From: Macrostomum hystrix
Lineage: Eukaryota; Platyhelminthes; Macrostomidae
DNA: 64,000 nt
Assembly: GCA_950097015.1 (NCBI GenBank)
Contig: CATNEN010000038.1
Coordinates: forward strand, 19,688,001-19,752,000
Direction of reading: 5' to 3'
The position numbers and the translations under genes are program-made. The notes under the pieces were generated by a model. It ran no database searches. It was not told the DNA's origin and saw only the letters and a program-made list of their open reading frames with translations. Each line of letters opens with the position of its first letter. The stretch's first letter is position 1. Of the stretch, positions 57,601-64,000 are shown piece by piece.

Positions 57601-59860
57601 AGTCAGAAACCTGAAGTCTAATCCATGAAGTCAGAAACCTGAACTCTAATTCATGAAGTCAGAAACCTGAAGTCTAATCCATGAAGTCAGAAACCTGAAG
57701 TCTAATCCATGAAGTCAGAAACCTGAAGTCTAATCCATGAAGTCAGAAACCTGAAGTCTAATCCATGAAGTCAGAAACCTGAAGTCTAATCCATGAAGTC
57801 AGAAACCTGAAGTCTAATCCATGAAGTCAGAAACCTGAAGTCTAATCCATGAAGTCAGAAACCTGAAGTCTAATCCATGAAGTCAGAAACCTGAAGTCTA
57901 ATCCATGAAGTCAGAAACCTGAAGTCTAATCCATGAAGTCAGAAACCTGAAGTCTAATCCATGAAGTCAGAAACCTGAAGTCTAATCCATGAAGTCAGGA
58001 ACCTGAACTCTAATCCATGAAGTCAGAAACCTGAAGTCTAATCCATGAAGTCAGAAACCTGAAGTCTAATCCATGAAGTCAGAAACCTGAAGTCTAATCC
58101 ATGAAGTCAGAAACCTGAAGTCTAATCCATGAAGTCAGAAACCTGAAGTCTAATCCATGAAGTCAGAAACCTGAAGTCTAATCCATGAAGTCAGAAACCT
58201 GAAGTCTAATCCATGAAATTAGAAACCTGAAGTCTAATCCATGAAATTAGAAACCTGAAGTCTAATCCATGAAGTCAGAAACCTGAAGTCTAATCCATGA
58301 AGTCAGAAACCTGAAGTCTAATCCATGAAGTCAGAAACCTGAAGTCTAATCCATGAAGTCAGAAACCTGAAGTCTAATCCATGAAGTCAGAAACCTGAAG
58401 TCTAATCCATGAAGTCAGAAACCTGAAGTCTAATCCGTGAAGTCAGAAACCTGAACTCTAATCCATGAAGTCAGAAACCTGAAGTCTAATCCGTGAAGTC
58501 AGAAACCTGAACTCTAATCCATGAAGTTATAAATGGATTTCTTAACAAATCGGGCTTACCTGAAGTCGCTCTAAGCAGCCTGTATCCGTTCTTATGGCCC
58601 CTATCTCAGCCTCTTTAACCAGTTCCTCATCAAGGTCGCCTTGAAACTGATCTTCTTCGTTGTTGGTTTTGCCATTAGCTTTGCGACCACTGCCAGCATC
58701 CCTGATTGGTGGATTTTGGTGGCTGACATGAAGACATTACAGACTTTAAACTCACCGTATTTTTAACTCTATATAAATTTAACATTAATCATGTCAGCTA
58801 AAATGGTCTCATTTATTAAAAACATGTATAATTTCTCACAAGTACACTCGCTTACACAAACGTGTACAATAGCAACCAATCAGACGTAAAATAAGCCGAT
58901 AGCCTAGCCTACTAGTTTTTTGTATGAAAAACTTCTACTTAATTAATGTTATAAATTTATAATTGATTTGAAAGTGACTTGTACAATTTATTTAGTCACT
59001 AAATAACTTTTGACTAGCTAATGTGCTTCATGACAAATAAACGAATAGAAAATGAAGTTCAATTGTTAATGAATAAAGCCTTCTGAAATTCGATGAAGCA
59101 ACATTTTTTGCAAGATATATTAAGTTATGAACTTTTTTTGTGAAAAAGCATAGATTTCGTATCACGCTAGTCCATTTCTTAGTAGAAACTAAGTGTCCCC
59201 ATTCTTCTTCTTTTAGTGGTCCTTGGTGTGTACGTCTGCCCTGACTTTCTCATCGTCAGGCAGTGTTGGCCCTAAAGGCAGTGTTGGCCCCCCAAAAATG
59301 AATGTGGATTCGAACTCAGGGCTTTGAAGGCGTCAAAGACAGCAGCACCACATTGCTTACCTGGCATCGAGATGATGAGCTGAATAGATGGCGGCTAACT
59401 GGTCCACTAGAAGCAGCGGATTATTATCCTGAGTTAGGCCCAAAGCCAGGAATTGTAGCCGAATCAAGCGCCTATAATCAAATTTAACAGAGAATCTGTG
59501 ACAATAGAAGCACTTGGCTTTCACCAGTTTGAATACCAGGTCGAAGAACATCGGATGCAGCACCGGGCTAAACAGCTCAATATGACCAAAATGACCGCCG
59601 CACTGCCAGTAGCCCAGGCTGCACTTGCGGCAAACATCTCGCTCATCCAACGGCCCCAAATCCGGGTCATATAGACCGAAATCTAATCGATAGCCGGTCA
59701 GCCGGTCAAAGGTTTCCACTCTATTGATTTCTTTAACCGATAGTCGACGAATTTCGGCGGTACTATAGCAACGAAAACTGACGCCGTTAACGTCAACAGG
59801 AGCGGCTGACAATGTCACACGGGATGGCCTTTCCAGGCCCAGGCCAAGGGCTGACGCAGC
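37973..59860 (-). CDS. POLR1A: DNA-directed RNA polymerase I largest subunit (start exon not found)
   Basis: Thirteen exons chain without a stop: 59361-59860, 58560-58722, 55174-56004, 54958-55090, 46077-46485, 45594-45786, 44982-45188, 43327-43836, 42274-42867, 40980-41478, 40396-40667, 39263-39967, 37973-38665 (TGA). They encode 1902 residues (human POLR1A about 1720). Landmarks in order: N-terminal zinc clamp [20 protein letters not shown] (about 95-115), CPHC zinc motif (about 265), [15 protein letters not shown] (about 543), [10 protein letters not shown], the catalytic Mg site [10 protein letters not shown] (about 700), bridge helix region [20 protein letters not shown] (exon at 42274), trigger-loop region [20 protein letters not shown] (exon at 40980), a long acidic insert with poly-Ala in the exon at 39263, and [14 protein letters not shown] near the end. 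It transcribes pre-rRNA in the nucleolus. The first visible codon follows an acceptor and no ATG precedes the conserved part, so a short 5' exon is missing. The intron 46486-54957 contains a DNA transposon. Confidence 0.93.
39577..39615 (-). repeat. GCT run coding for poly-Ala in POLR1A
   Basis: Thirteen CAG triplets on the plus strand are read as GCT (Ala) on the minus strand, inside the acidic, disordered part of the exon at 39263-39967. The family has a variable acidic insert at this place. Confidence 0.85.
40188..40385 (-). mobile_element. SINE-A copy, degenerate
   Basis: GGAGGCAATTCTGCTCATTC, TGACTCCTGAGCACACACTC and CAGGCAGTGTACACTC are recognisable. The head is lost. It lies in the POLR1A intron between exons 40396-40667 and 39263-39967 and ends about 10 bp from the donor of the former. 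Confidence 0.7.
40737..40922. repeat. 24-bp array (CTACCTACTAGACGGTCATA), about 8 copies
   Basis: A small array in a POLR1A intron, open on the minus strand because the unit is eight codons. Confidence 0.9.
41645..42250. repeat. 22-bp array (GGGATTTCAGGTAGAAACTC), about 27 copies
   Basis: The array fills the POLR1A intron between exons 42274-42867 and 40980-41478, up to about 20 bp from the donor. The variant AAAACAATGAATTTCAGGC recurs three times, with blocks between, suggesting duplication of multi-unit blocks. Confidence 0.95.
43935..44875. repeat. 15-bp array in two subfamilies
   Basis: About 38 copies of ATCTATGCCATGTGT (43935-44515) are followed by about 24 copies of related ATCTGTGTCATGTCC/CAATCTGTGTCATGT (44520-44875). 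The first block is very uniform. The array lies in the POLR1A intron between exons 44982-45188 and 43327-43836, and all frames are open because the unit is five codons. Confidence 0.95.
45225..45485. repeat. 33-bp array (CTAGATTCTCTATCTAGAGC), about 8 copies
   Basis: Units contain a self-complementary CTAGATTCTCTATCTAG-like segment. The array lies in the POLR1A intron between exons 45594-45786 and 44982-45188. The neighbouring intron (45787-46076) has two or three copies of ACCATAGACAGTGGCTGAGA. Confidence 0.9.
46600..46840. repeat. Left subterminal repeats of the transposon
   Basis: Two tandem copies of a unit of about 79 bp (GTGAAAGTCGGGTCCAGTTT with CCGATTTTCACCGATTTTCC) follow a more diverged stretch with the same GATTTTCACCGA words. 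The same words occur inverted near the right end, as for transposase-binding subterminal repeats. Confidence 0.8.
47274..50019 (+). pseudogene. CACTA-type DDE transposase, one frameshift
   Basis: Exons are 47274-48553, 48681-49144 and 49290-50019 (TGA), with phase-consistent introns of 127 and 145 bp, for about 824 residues if read through. An N-terminal basic stretch is followed by three 21-residue tandem repeats ([19 protein letters not shown]), a CxC/CxxC zinc-ribbon-like segment, then LSTDGF (probable first catalytic Asp), [17 protein letters not shown] (probable second Asp) with GCDKC, then GFDFVTG and [13 protein letters not shown], then [13 protein letters not shown] and [14 protein letters not shown]. 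This block order is that of animal EnSpm/CACTA transposases. Near 48175-48185 the frame changes as if one base were lost (or two gained): GLWTGKRK continues as [13 protein letters not shown] in another frame. The usual EGV-like acidic position reads DGG. Confidence 0.83.
50411..51363 (+). CDS. Unrecognised acidic protein of the transposon
   Basis: Exon 1 (50411-50905) ends at a GTAAGC donor and exon 2 (51055-51363, TAA) follows a TTACAG acceptor; the join is in phase 0 and gives 267 residues. The N-terminus has a charged helix ([19 protein letters not shown]). The middle is Ser/Glu-rich with an Ala/Gly/Thr triplicate (GASAGTAT repeated). The C-terminal part carries two copies of [18 protein letters not shown] sequence, then an acidic end. 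I see no known domain. Position between the transposase and the BEN gene, same strand and similar intron size suggest an accessory gene of the element, comparable in position to a second CACTA product. That role is inference. Confidence 0.55.
52223..53491 (+). pseudogene. BEN-domain protein with two in-frame TAG codons
   Basis: One frame runs from ATG at 52223 to TAA at 53489-53491 (422 codons before the stop), broken only by TAG at 52505-52507 and 53045-53047. Residues 20-90 resemble the N-terminal module of BEN proteins ([18 protein letters not shown], then [20 protein letters not shown]). Residues about 110-200 form a Cys pair plus coiled coil ([20 protein letters not shown]). Residues about 285-370 match a BEN DNA-binding domain ([20 protein letters not shown], then [15 protein letters not shown]). 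The tail is Lys- and then Ala-rich. Both TAGs could be CAG with a C-to-T change, so this is either a recently disabled gene or one read through. It may be an accessory DNA-binding protein of the element or captured host sequence. Confidence 0.7.
53990..54330. repeat. Right subterminal repeats, 70-bp unit, five copies
   Basis: The unit contains GTCGTGCCAATATTGGTCCG and TGTCCGTTGAGTGTCGGTG. The spacing of 70 bp is exact between the copies starting at 54061, 54131 and 54201. More diverged GGTGAAAATCG words continue to the right terminus. Confidence 0.9.
54690..54895. repeat. 52-bp repeat, about three copies
   Basis: Units contain CCAATCAGGGGGCTTCCCAG and GATCCAATTAGTGGCC. They lie just outside the right end of the transposon, in the same POLR1A intron. 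Confidence 0.85.
56085..58530. repeat. 28-bp minisatellite (CCATGAAGTCAGAAACCTGA), about 87 copies
   Basis: A 2.4-kb array fills the POLR1A intron between exons 58560-58722 and 55174-56004, reaching within about 30 bp of the donor side. Variants (GAAATTAG for GAAGTCAG, CTGAACTC for CTGAAGTC, CCGTGAAG) are grouped, with long identical runs in between. The unit length is not a multiple of three, and stops occur in all frames. Confidence 0.97.
59217..59330 (-). mobile_element. SINE-A fragment
   Basis: GTGTACGTCTGCCCTGACTT, CTCATCGTCAGGCAGTGT and GAATGTGGATTCGAACTCAG mark a shortened reverse copy with an internal deletion. It ends about 25 bp from the donor of the first visible POLR1A exon. Confidence 0.65.
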
Positions 59861-60020
59861 CTGAAATGAGAAAGAAATTGCTATCGATTTACAAATAAAC
59901 AGCCAAAATATCAACCCCAAGTGATGCCCGTGAGAAACTCAGTTAAATAATTCAAAAGACTTCTAACCGAAAGGTCATGAGTTCGATTTTCAGCCTCTAA
60001 ATAATCAAAGGGTGGCGGTC

Positions 60021-60345
60021 GGGGGTTAATGGCAGAGCGGTTAATCCGTTTGCCTCTCGCGCCAAGGTCCCTGAGTTCGATTCCGCGGCGAGGCCACAAT
60101 CATTTGGGGCGCAGCCGCGGTGAGAAGGCTTGGTGACTTATCCTGCAATATACTCTGATTGAGGACCAACCTCCAAGGCACAGTGAGTGTACACTGCCTG
60201 ACGATGAGAAATTCGGGGCAGATGTACACACCTGTGTGCAAGTGTGTGCTCAGGAGTCAGTGAAATGGCCAGAATTGCCTCTGCTGGCTGTAGGTCATGT
60301 GTCACTAAAATATGTACAATTACCTCCTGCGACTAGAACATGGAC
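60021..60345 (+). mobile_element. SINE-A copy
   Basis: A forward copy: head GGGGGTTAATGGCAGAGCGG, B-box-like GAGTTCGATTCCGCGGCG, body to CTGGCTGTAGGTCATGTGTC. It lies upstream of the first visible POLR1A exon, where the missing start exon should also be. Confidence 0.85.
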
Positions 60346-60999
60346 TGAGCATAGGAAGTGGAGTACTTTAACATCCTTAAAGAATTAGACAGTAAAAAAT
60401 ATGAAAGGAAGACAAACATTGAGCTTATAGCAAGTTGCAACAATGCTAGTTAGAGCATGGCTACAAAAGATCATGTCAAAGGCAAAGAATTTGACTTTAT
60501 TTATTTTGTTTTTTTTAAACGCATTTTGTGCCACTAATTATGCGATGATAATTTTAGTAGAAAAGCAGACAGACATAACAACACAAGGTAAAACGATACA
60601 ATACGAGCGTAAATAAGCGAATATTCACACGTACACAAAGCCAATTCAATCGTTACTTTTAGAAGAGTACTAAATACGACTTTGTGTAATTAGATTTTTG
60701 GGAAAAAACCGTTCACATATTTCAGTAAGAAATGGTCTTCAGACAGTGCAAATAATTTTTTTAAAACAACGATTACGAGTAACTAAGAAATATAAAAGCT
60801 AGAGATTTTACAAAACCGCTTAAATCCCTAAAATCTAAAACAGGTATTTTACAAAACTCGTGAAATCCCAAAAATTATTGAGTATAGATTTCATAAAACC
60901 CCATAATCTCCCATATTTTGGGAGGTGATTTTACAAAAGCGCATTAATATTCCATATTCTAGTGTAGGGATTTTCAAGAAAACCTTTAATCCGACATAT

Positions 61000-61480
61000 T
61001 CTTGAGAATGGATTTTACAGAACCCCCCTAATCCCACATATAATTGAGTAGGGATTTAACAGAACACCATAATATCCAACGTATTCTTGAGAAGGGATTT
61101 AACAGAACACCTTAATATCCCACATATTCTTGAGAAGGGATTTAACAGAACACCTTAATATCCCACGTATTCTTGAGAAGGGATTTAACAGAACACCATA
61201 ATATCCAACGTATTCTTGAGAAGGGATTTAACAGAACACCTTAATATCCCACATATTCTTGAGAAGGGATTTAACAGAACACCATAATATCCAACGTATT
61301 CTTGAGAAGGGATTTAACAGAACACCTTAATATCCCACATATTCTTGAGAAGGGATTTAACAGAACACCTTAATATCCCACGTATTCTTGAGAAGGGATT
61401 TAACAGAACACCTTAATATCCCACGTATTCTTGAGAAGGGATTTAACAGAACACCTTAATATCCAACGTATCCTTGAGTA
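61000..61480. repeat. 43-bp array (GAGAAGGGATTTAACAGAAC), about 10 copies
   Basis: Regular copies with CACCTTAATATCCCACGTAT and a CCATAATATCCAACG variant alternate, and diverged units extend to about 60800 and 61560. The array lies between POLR1A and SAP18. The remaining sequence of 60346-61000 is AT-rich and without a gene. Confidence 0.9.
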
Positions 61481-61711
61481 AAGATTTCAAAGAATCGATT
61501 TTATCTCCCATATTCTACGGTAGGAGTTCAACAGAAGCACATAATTCTTCAACATTCATTTTGAAGGGATTTTATTGTTTTTTTCTTATGTAGGGATTAT
61601 CAGGTAGGCAGAGAGTCACTACTACTGAAGGGACCAATTCATAACAGACAAAGCAGACACAGGCTTTTAATTCAAGAACAGAACGGTGAGCAAGCTGAGA
61701 GACTTTGTCAA

Positions 61712-63200
61712 TCAACGCCTACGACTTCCGCCGCCGCCGCCGACTCGACCGCGAATATTATCATCGTCCCGACGATGCCGACCATCGCGGTCTCGATCTC
61801 TATCGTTGCCGCCGCCGCGTTCGCGCTCTCCTCGTTCGTCCGGGCAGATTGATATGTCTAGATAGTCGCCAATTCTAAACCGACGCTGCTTCAGCGTCAC
61901 ATCGTCGTCCATGCCGCGGGTGCCATTCCGAACTGTGCCAATGTCGCGCGATTTATATCTACTCGACTGCATGTCCGGATAGATGACGGAGAAATCGAAA
62001 TAGGTACCTTTGGCCCGCGCGTCCGGATTCACCTGGTTAGACGAGGATGCGGCATGATAAAGATAATTATTATTATTACTTATTACACCTGCCCTAATTG
62101 AGCCAGATGTGCAGCCGACTGCGTAAGGCTGAAGGCTGCGTACGGCTGTTCAGTCCATGGACTGGGGGGACGCCACACCCACCCTCAATTACCCCAGCTG
62201 ATGCTGGTACCCATTCAACAACTGGGTGAACTGAAGCAAAGTGTCTTGCTAGTAGACACAAGTTGGGTCGCGAATCGAACCCCCGACCTTCAAGTCGTGA
62301 ATCTGACGCTCTAACCACTAGGTTACAACCTTTTTTGCATGCTGCAAATCTGCAATCTGCAGTTGTTACAAGCCACACCTATCCTCAGTTACCAATCGGA
62401 CATCGGGTTGAACTCAAGCAATACATATTTTGTGTCTTGCTAAAGCAAACAAAAATTATTACAGTGAAGTCAAGATTCGAACCACCGACTTACATTTAAC
62501 TTTTGATTTATTGTCCTACGTTTAAGAAGCTTGCTTCACATTTGGAGTATGTGCAATGAATTGCCACATTTTTTAGGCTAGTGACATTTTGGAAAAAATT
62601 GGGTAATTAAAATGCTTGTCCAAATTACTTGTAGTAATGGGGCTAGTAAGCATGTAAATTGCATGAACATTTTTTATTAAAAGCACTAGATTCAACAGAA
62701 TTTTAAAATATATATTAATTGCTTTGACAAGTCAATCATTGAACCTTTATAGGCAACTATGCTTACAATTGACTCCCACATCTGTCTCAGAGTAGATTGG
62801 CCAATTATAAAAAAATGCTGCACTCTAGGTACAGAGCTTCCGAATTACAAAAGAATAAATTTAGATGTTGCATAGTGCCTACCTCTTGCACTAGCTGCGA
62901 AAGCTCCTTAAGCGTAGCGTCAAGCCAGGTGTAAATCTGCAGTTCATTGGAAGGCGTCCTACCCTGGTTAAACTCGGACAGAGCGTGATGCCGCTTATTA
63001 GCGCAAAACACCCTGAGTAGTAGCGGGCAGGTCTTCTCACGATCGATCACTGCCGGTTTGTCATCAATAGGCGGCGGCGGCGGCTTTCGATCGCCAGCTG
63101 GCGGACGGTCTCGTTCGCGAATTCCGCTAGGCGGCGGGCTGCGCGATCGCCGTCGACGCGACAGGGTGATTGGTGAACGTGAGCGGTCGCGGTGCCTCAT
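61712..63200 (-). CDS. SAP18: SAP18, ASAP/PSAP and Sin3 complex subunit
   Basis: Exon 1 (62883-63200) starts with ATG. Exon 2 (61712-62032) follows a CCAG acceptor in phase 0 and ends in TGA. They encode 212 residues. The core is unmistakable: IDREKTCPLLLRVFCANKRHH, SELQ/NELQIYTWLDATLKELS, then GTYFDFSVIYPD and RRFRIGDYLDISICP, giving the ubiquitin-like fold of SAP18. SAP18 bridges RNPS1 and Acinus or Pinin at the exon-junction complex in splicing and also associates with Sin3 deacetylase. Unlike the human protein (about 153-172 aa), this one carries an Arg-Ser-rich N-terminal extension (residues 1-30, RSRSP and RRRRSRSPPP) and an Arg/Asp/Gly-rich tail (residues about 170-212). A SINE-B copy lies in the intron. 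Confidence 0.93.
62085..62328 (-). mobile_element. SINE-B copy, reverse orientation
   Basis: The best-preserved family-B copy: CACCTGCCCTAATTGAGCCA at the tail, GGCTGCGTACGGCTG, CCATGGACTGGGGGGACGCC, GTGTCTTGCTAG and the tRNA-like head GAATCGAACCCCCGACC with CTCTAACCACTAGG. A partial related copy follows at 62340-62495. Both lie in the SAP18 intron. Confidence 0.8.
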
Positions 63201-63602
63201 GCTGAAGTGTTTGACGGCGTCTGAAGAAAAGCTGCAATAGAGCCAGAAGTTTGCATCAGAAACTATTTATTCGTTACTTTGAGTACGTCACATTTATTCG
63301 TTAATAAATAATAAATCGTTGGTGTAGAATGTTGGTGTTGGTGTGGTGCTCTATTTGCTATTCTTCTATTGATAAAGTAGTTCATTAAAAATACTAAGGA
63401 CAACAATTTTTAATTGAGAAAATCAAGACAAACCGAAAATTGTTATATTTTTGTTTAATAATACCAAATTTTACCAACATGAAAGACATTATAAAAAATA
63501 CATTTCTAAATCACTAGGGGCTTAACAATATTTGTAATTAAAAACGTACAACACACATAAGTGATTTTTTAAGTTACAATCTCACTAAAAACATCTGGCT
63601 TT
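63201..63602. other. Intergenic, AT-rich
   Basis: Between the SAP18 start codon and the FBXL15-like stop codon there is AT-rich sequence with no ORF or repeat that I can support. It must hold the SAP18 promoter and the 3' UTR of the neighbour. Confidence 0.6.
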
Positions 63603-64000
63603 TCATATCTGCACATTCAACTGGGGCGTCACATAGCCGTCGCTGCTAGCAAACAAACGATACGCGGCAGGCGGCTTTAAATCGGTAACTATGCGCTTCT
63701 TCTGCAGTCGTTCAACAGCTGATAGGCTAATGCCTGAGCACTCGCTTATAGACAGCTGCTTTAGGCTGCGACAGAATTCGACCAATTGTTCCAACAGTCT
63801 GTCTGTAACGCGCCAACAGCCGACAATGTCCAATTCGGCTAAATTTGAATTTCCTCTCAAGTTTAAGAGTGACTCGTCTGTTAGGCCGTAGCATTTCGCA
63901 ACACTGAGCTTCTGCAAGCGTTGACAACCGGCTAGCAACCGGCTTAGACCATTGTCATCAATCTGCCAACAGCAACCCAGGTTAAGCTCCAATAGGGCTG
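63603..64000 (-). CDS. FBXL15: FBXL15-like LRR protein, C-terminal part
   Basis: An open frame enters from the right edge and ends in TGA at 63603. It contains leucine-rich repeats of the Cys-containing F-box type: LELNLGCCWQIDDNGLSRLL, LQKLSVAKCYGLTDESLLNL, LAELDIVGCWRVTDRLLEQL and LKQLSISECSGISLSAVERL. The tail (DLKPPAAYRL, then LNVQI at the very end) resembles the end of FBXL15, which finishes with a similar NLQV. FBXL15 is the substrate receptor of an SCF ubiquitin ligase acting on Smurf proteins in BMP signalling. The F-box and first repeats would lie beyond 64000. Another FBXL member is possible. Confidence 0.65.
   Translation of the reverse strand, partial: ALLELNLGCCWQIDDNGLSRLLAGCQRLQKLSVAKCYGLTDESLLNLRGNSNLAELDIVGCWRVTDRLLEQLVEFCRSLKQLSISECSGISLSAVERLQKKRIVTDLKPPAAYRLFASSDGYVTPQLNVQI

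Overview
This is a eukaryotic, animal-type window. Protein-coding exons are split by GT-AG introns, tRNA-derived SINEs are scattered throughout, and roughly a third of the sequence is minisatellite. I reconstructed gene models by reading splice sites and checking that exon phases chain without a stop. The gene set (TOGARAM1, POLR1A, SAP18 and FBXL15 homologues) is metazoan. The repeat style suggests an invertebrate such as a free-living flatworm (Macrostomum-like) or another lophotrochozoan, but this placement is inference only.

Layout. 193-18066 (+): sixteen phase-consistent exons of a TOGARAM1/crescerin-like ciliary TOG-array protein, with a Gln-rich 5' part and two TOG domains at the 3' end. 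20430-21718 (-): a two-exon gene for a 144-aa protein I do not recognise. 22113-24237: a 33-bp minisatellite. 25045-26664 (+): a four-exon gene resembling the small C22orf15/CXorf65 family. 28797-35042 (-): a six-exon, about 1077-aa coiled-coil protein with three related tandem exons. 35586-37229: a 45-bp minisatellite with higher-order structure. 37973-59860 (-): thirteen exons of POLR1A, the largest subunit of RNA polymerase I, complete except for the exon carrying the start codon. 61712-63200 (-): two-exon SAP18. 63603-64000 (-): the 3' end of an FBXL15-like gene that runs off the window.

The most interesting object is an 8.1-kb DNA transposon (46538-54648) inside a POLR1A intron, in the opposite orientation. 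It has perfect 22-bp terminal inverted repeats, subterminal repeats, and three genes: a CACTA/EnSpm-type transposase with two introns and one frameshift, an unrecognised acidic protein with one intron, and a BEN-domain protein whose frame is interrupted only by two in-frame TAG codons.

Other structures are a foldback element with long inverted arms inserted into a SINE with an 11-12 bp target duplication, two tRNA-derived SINE families (one copy with an exact 11-bp target-site duplication), and about twenty different minisatellites, nearly all in introns or intergenic DNA. Many have unit lengths divisible by three, giving long ORFs that are not genes. Coding exons are visibly GC-richer than the introns around them.
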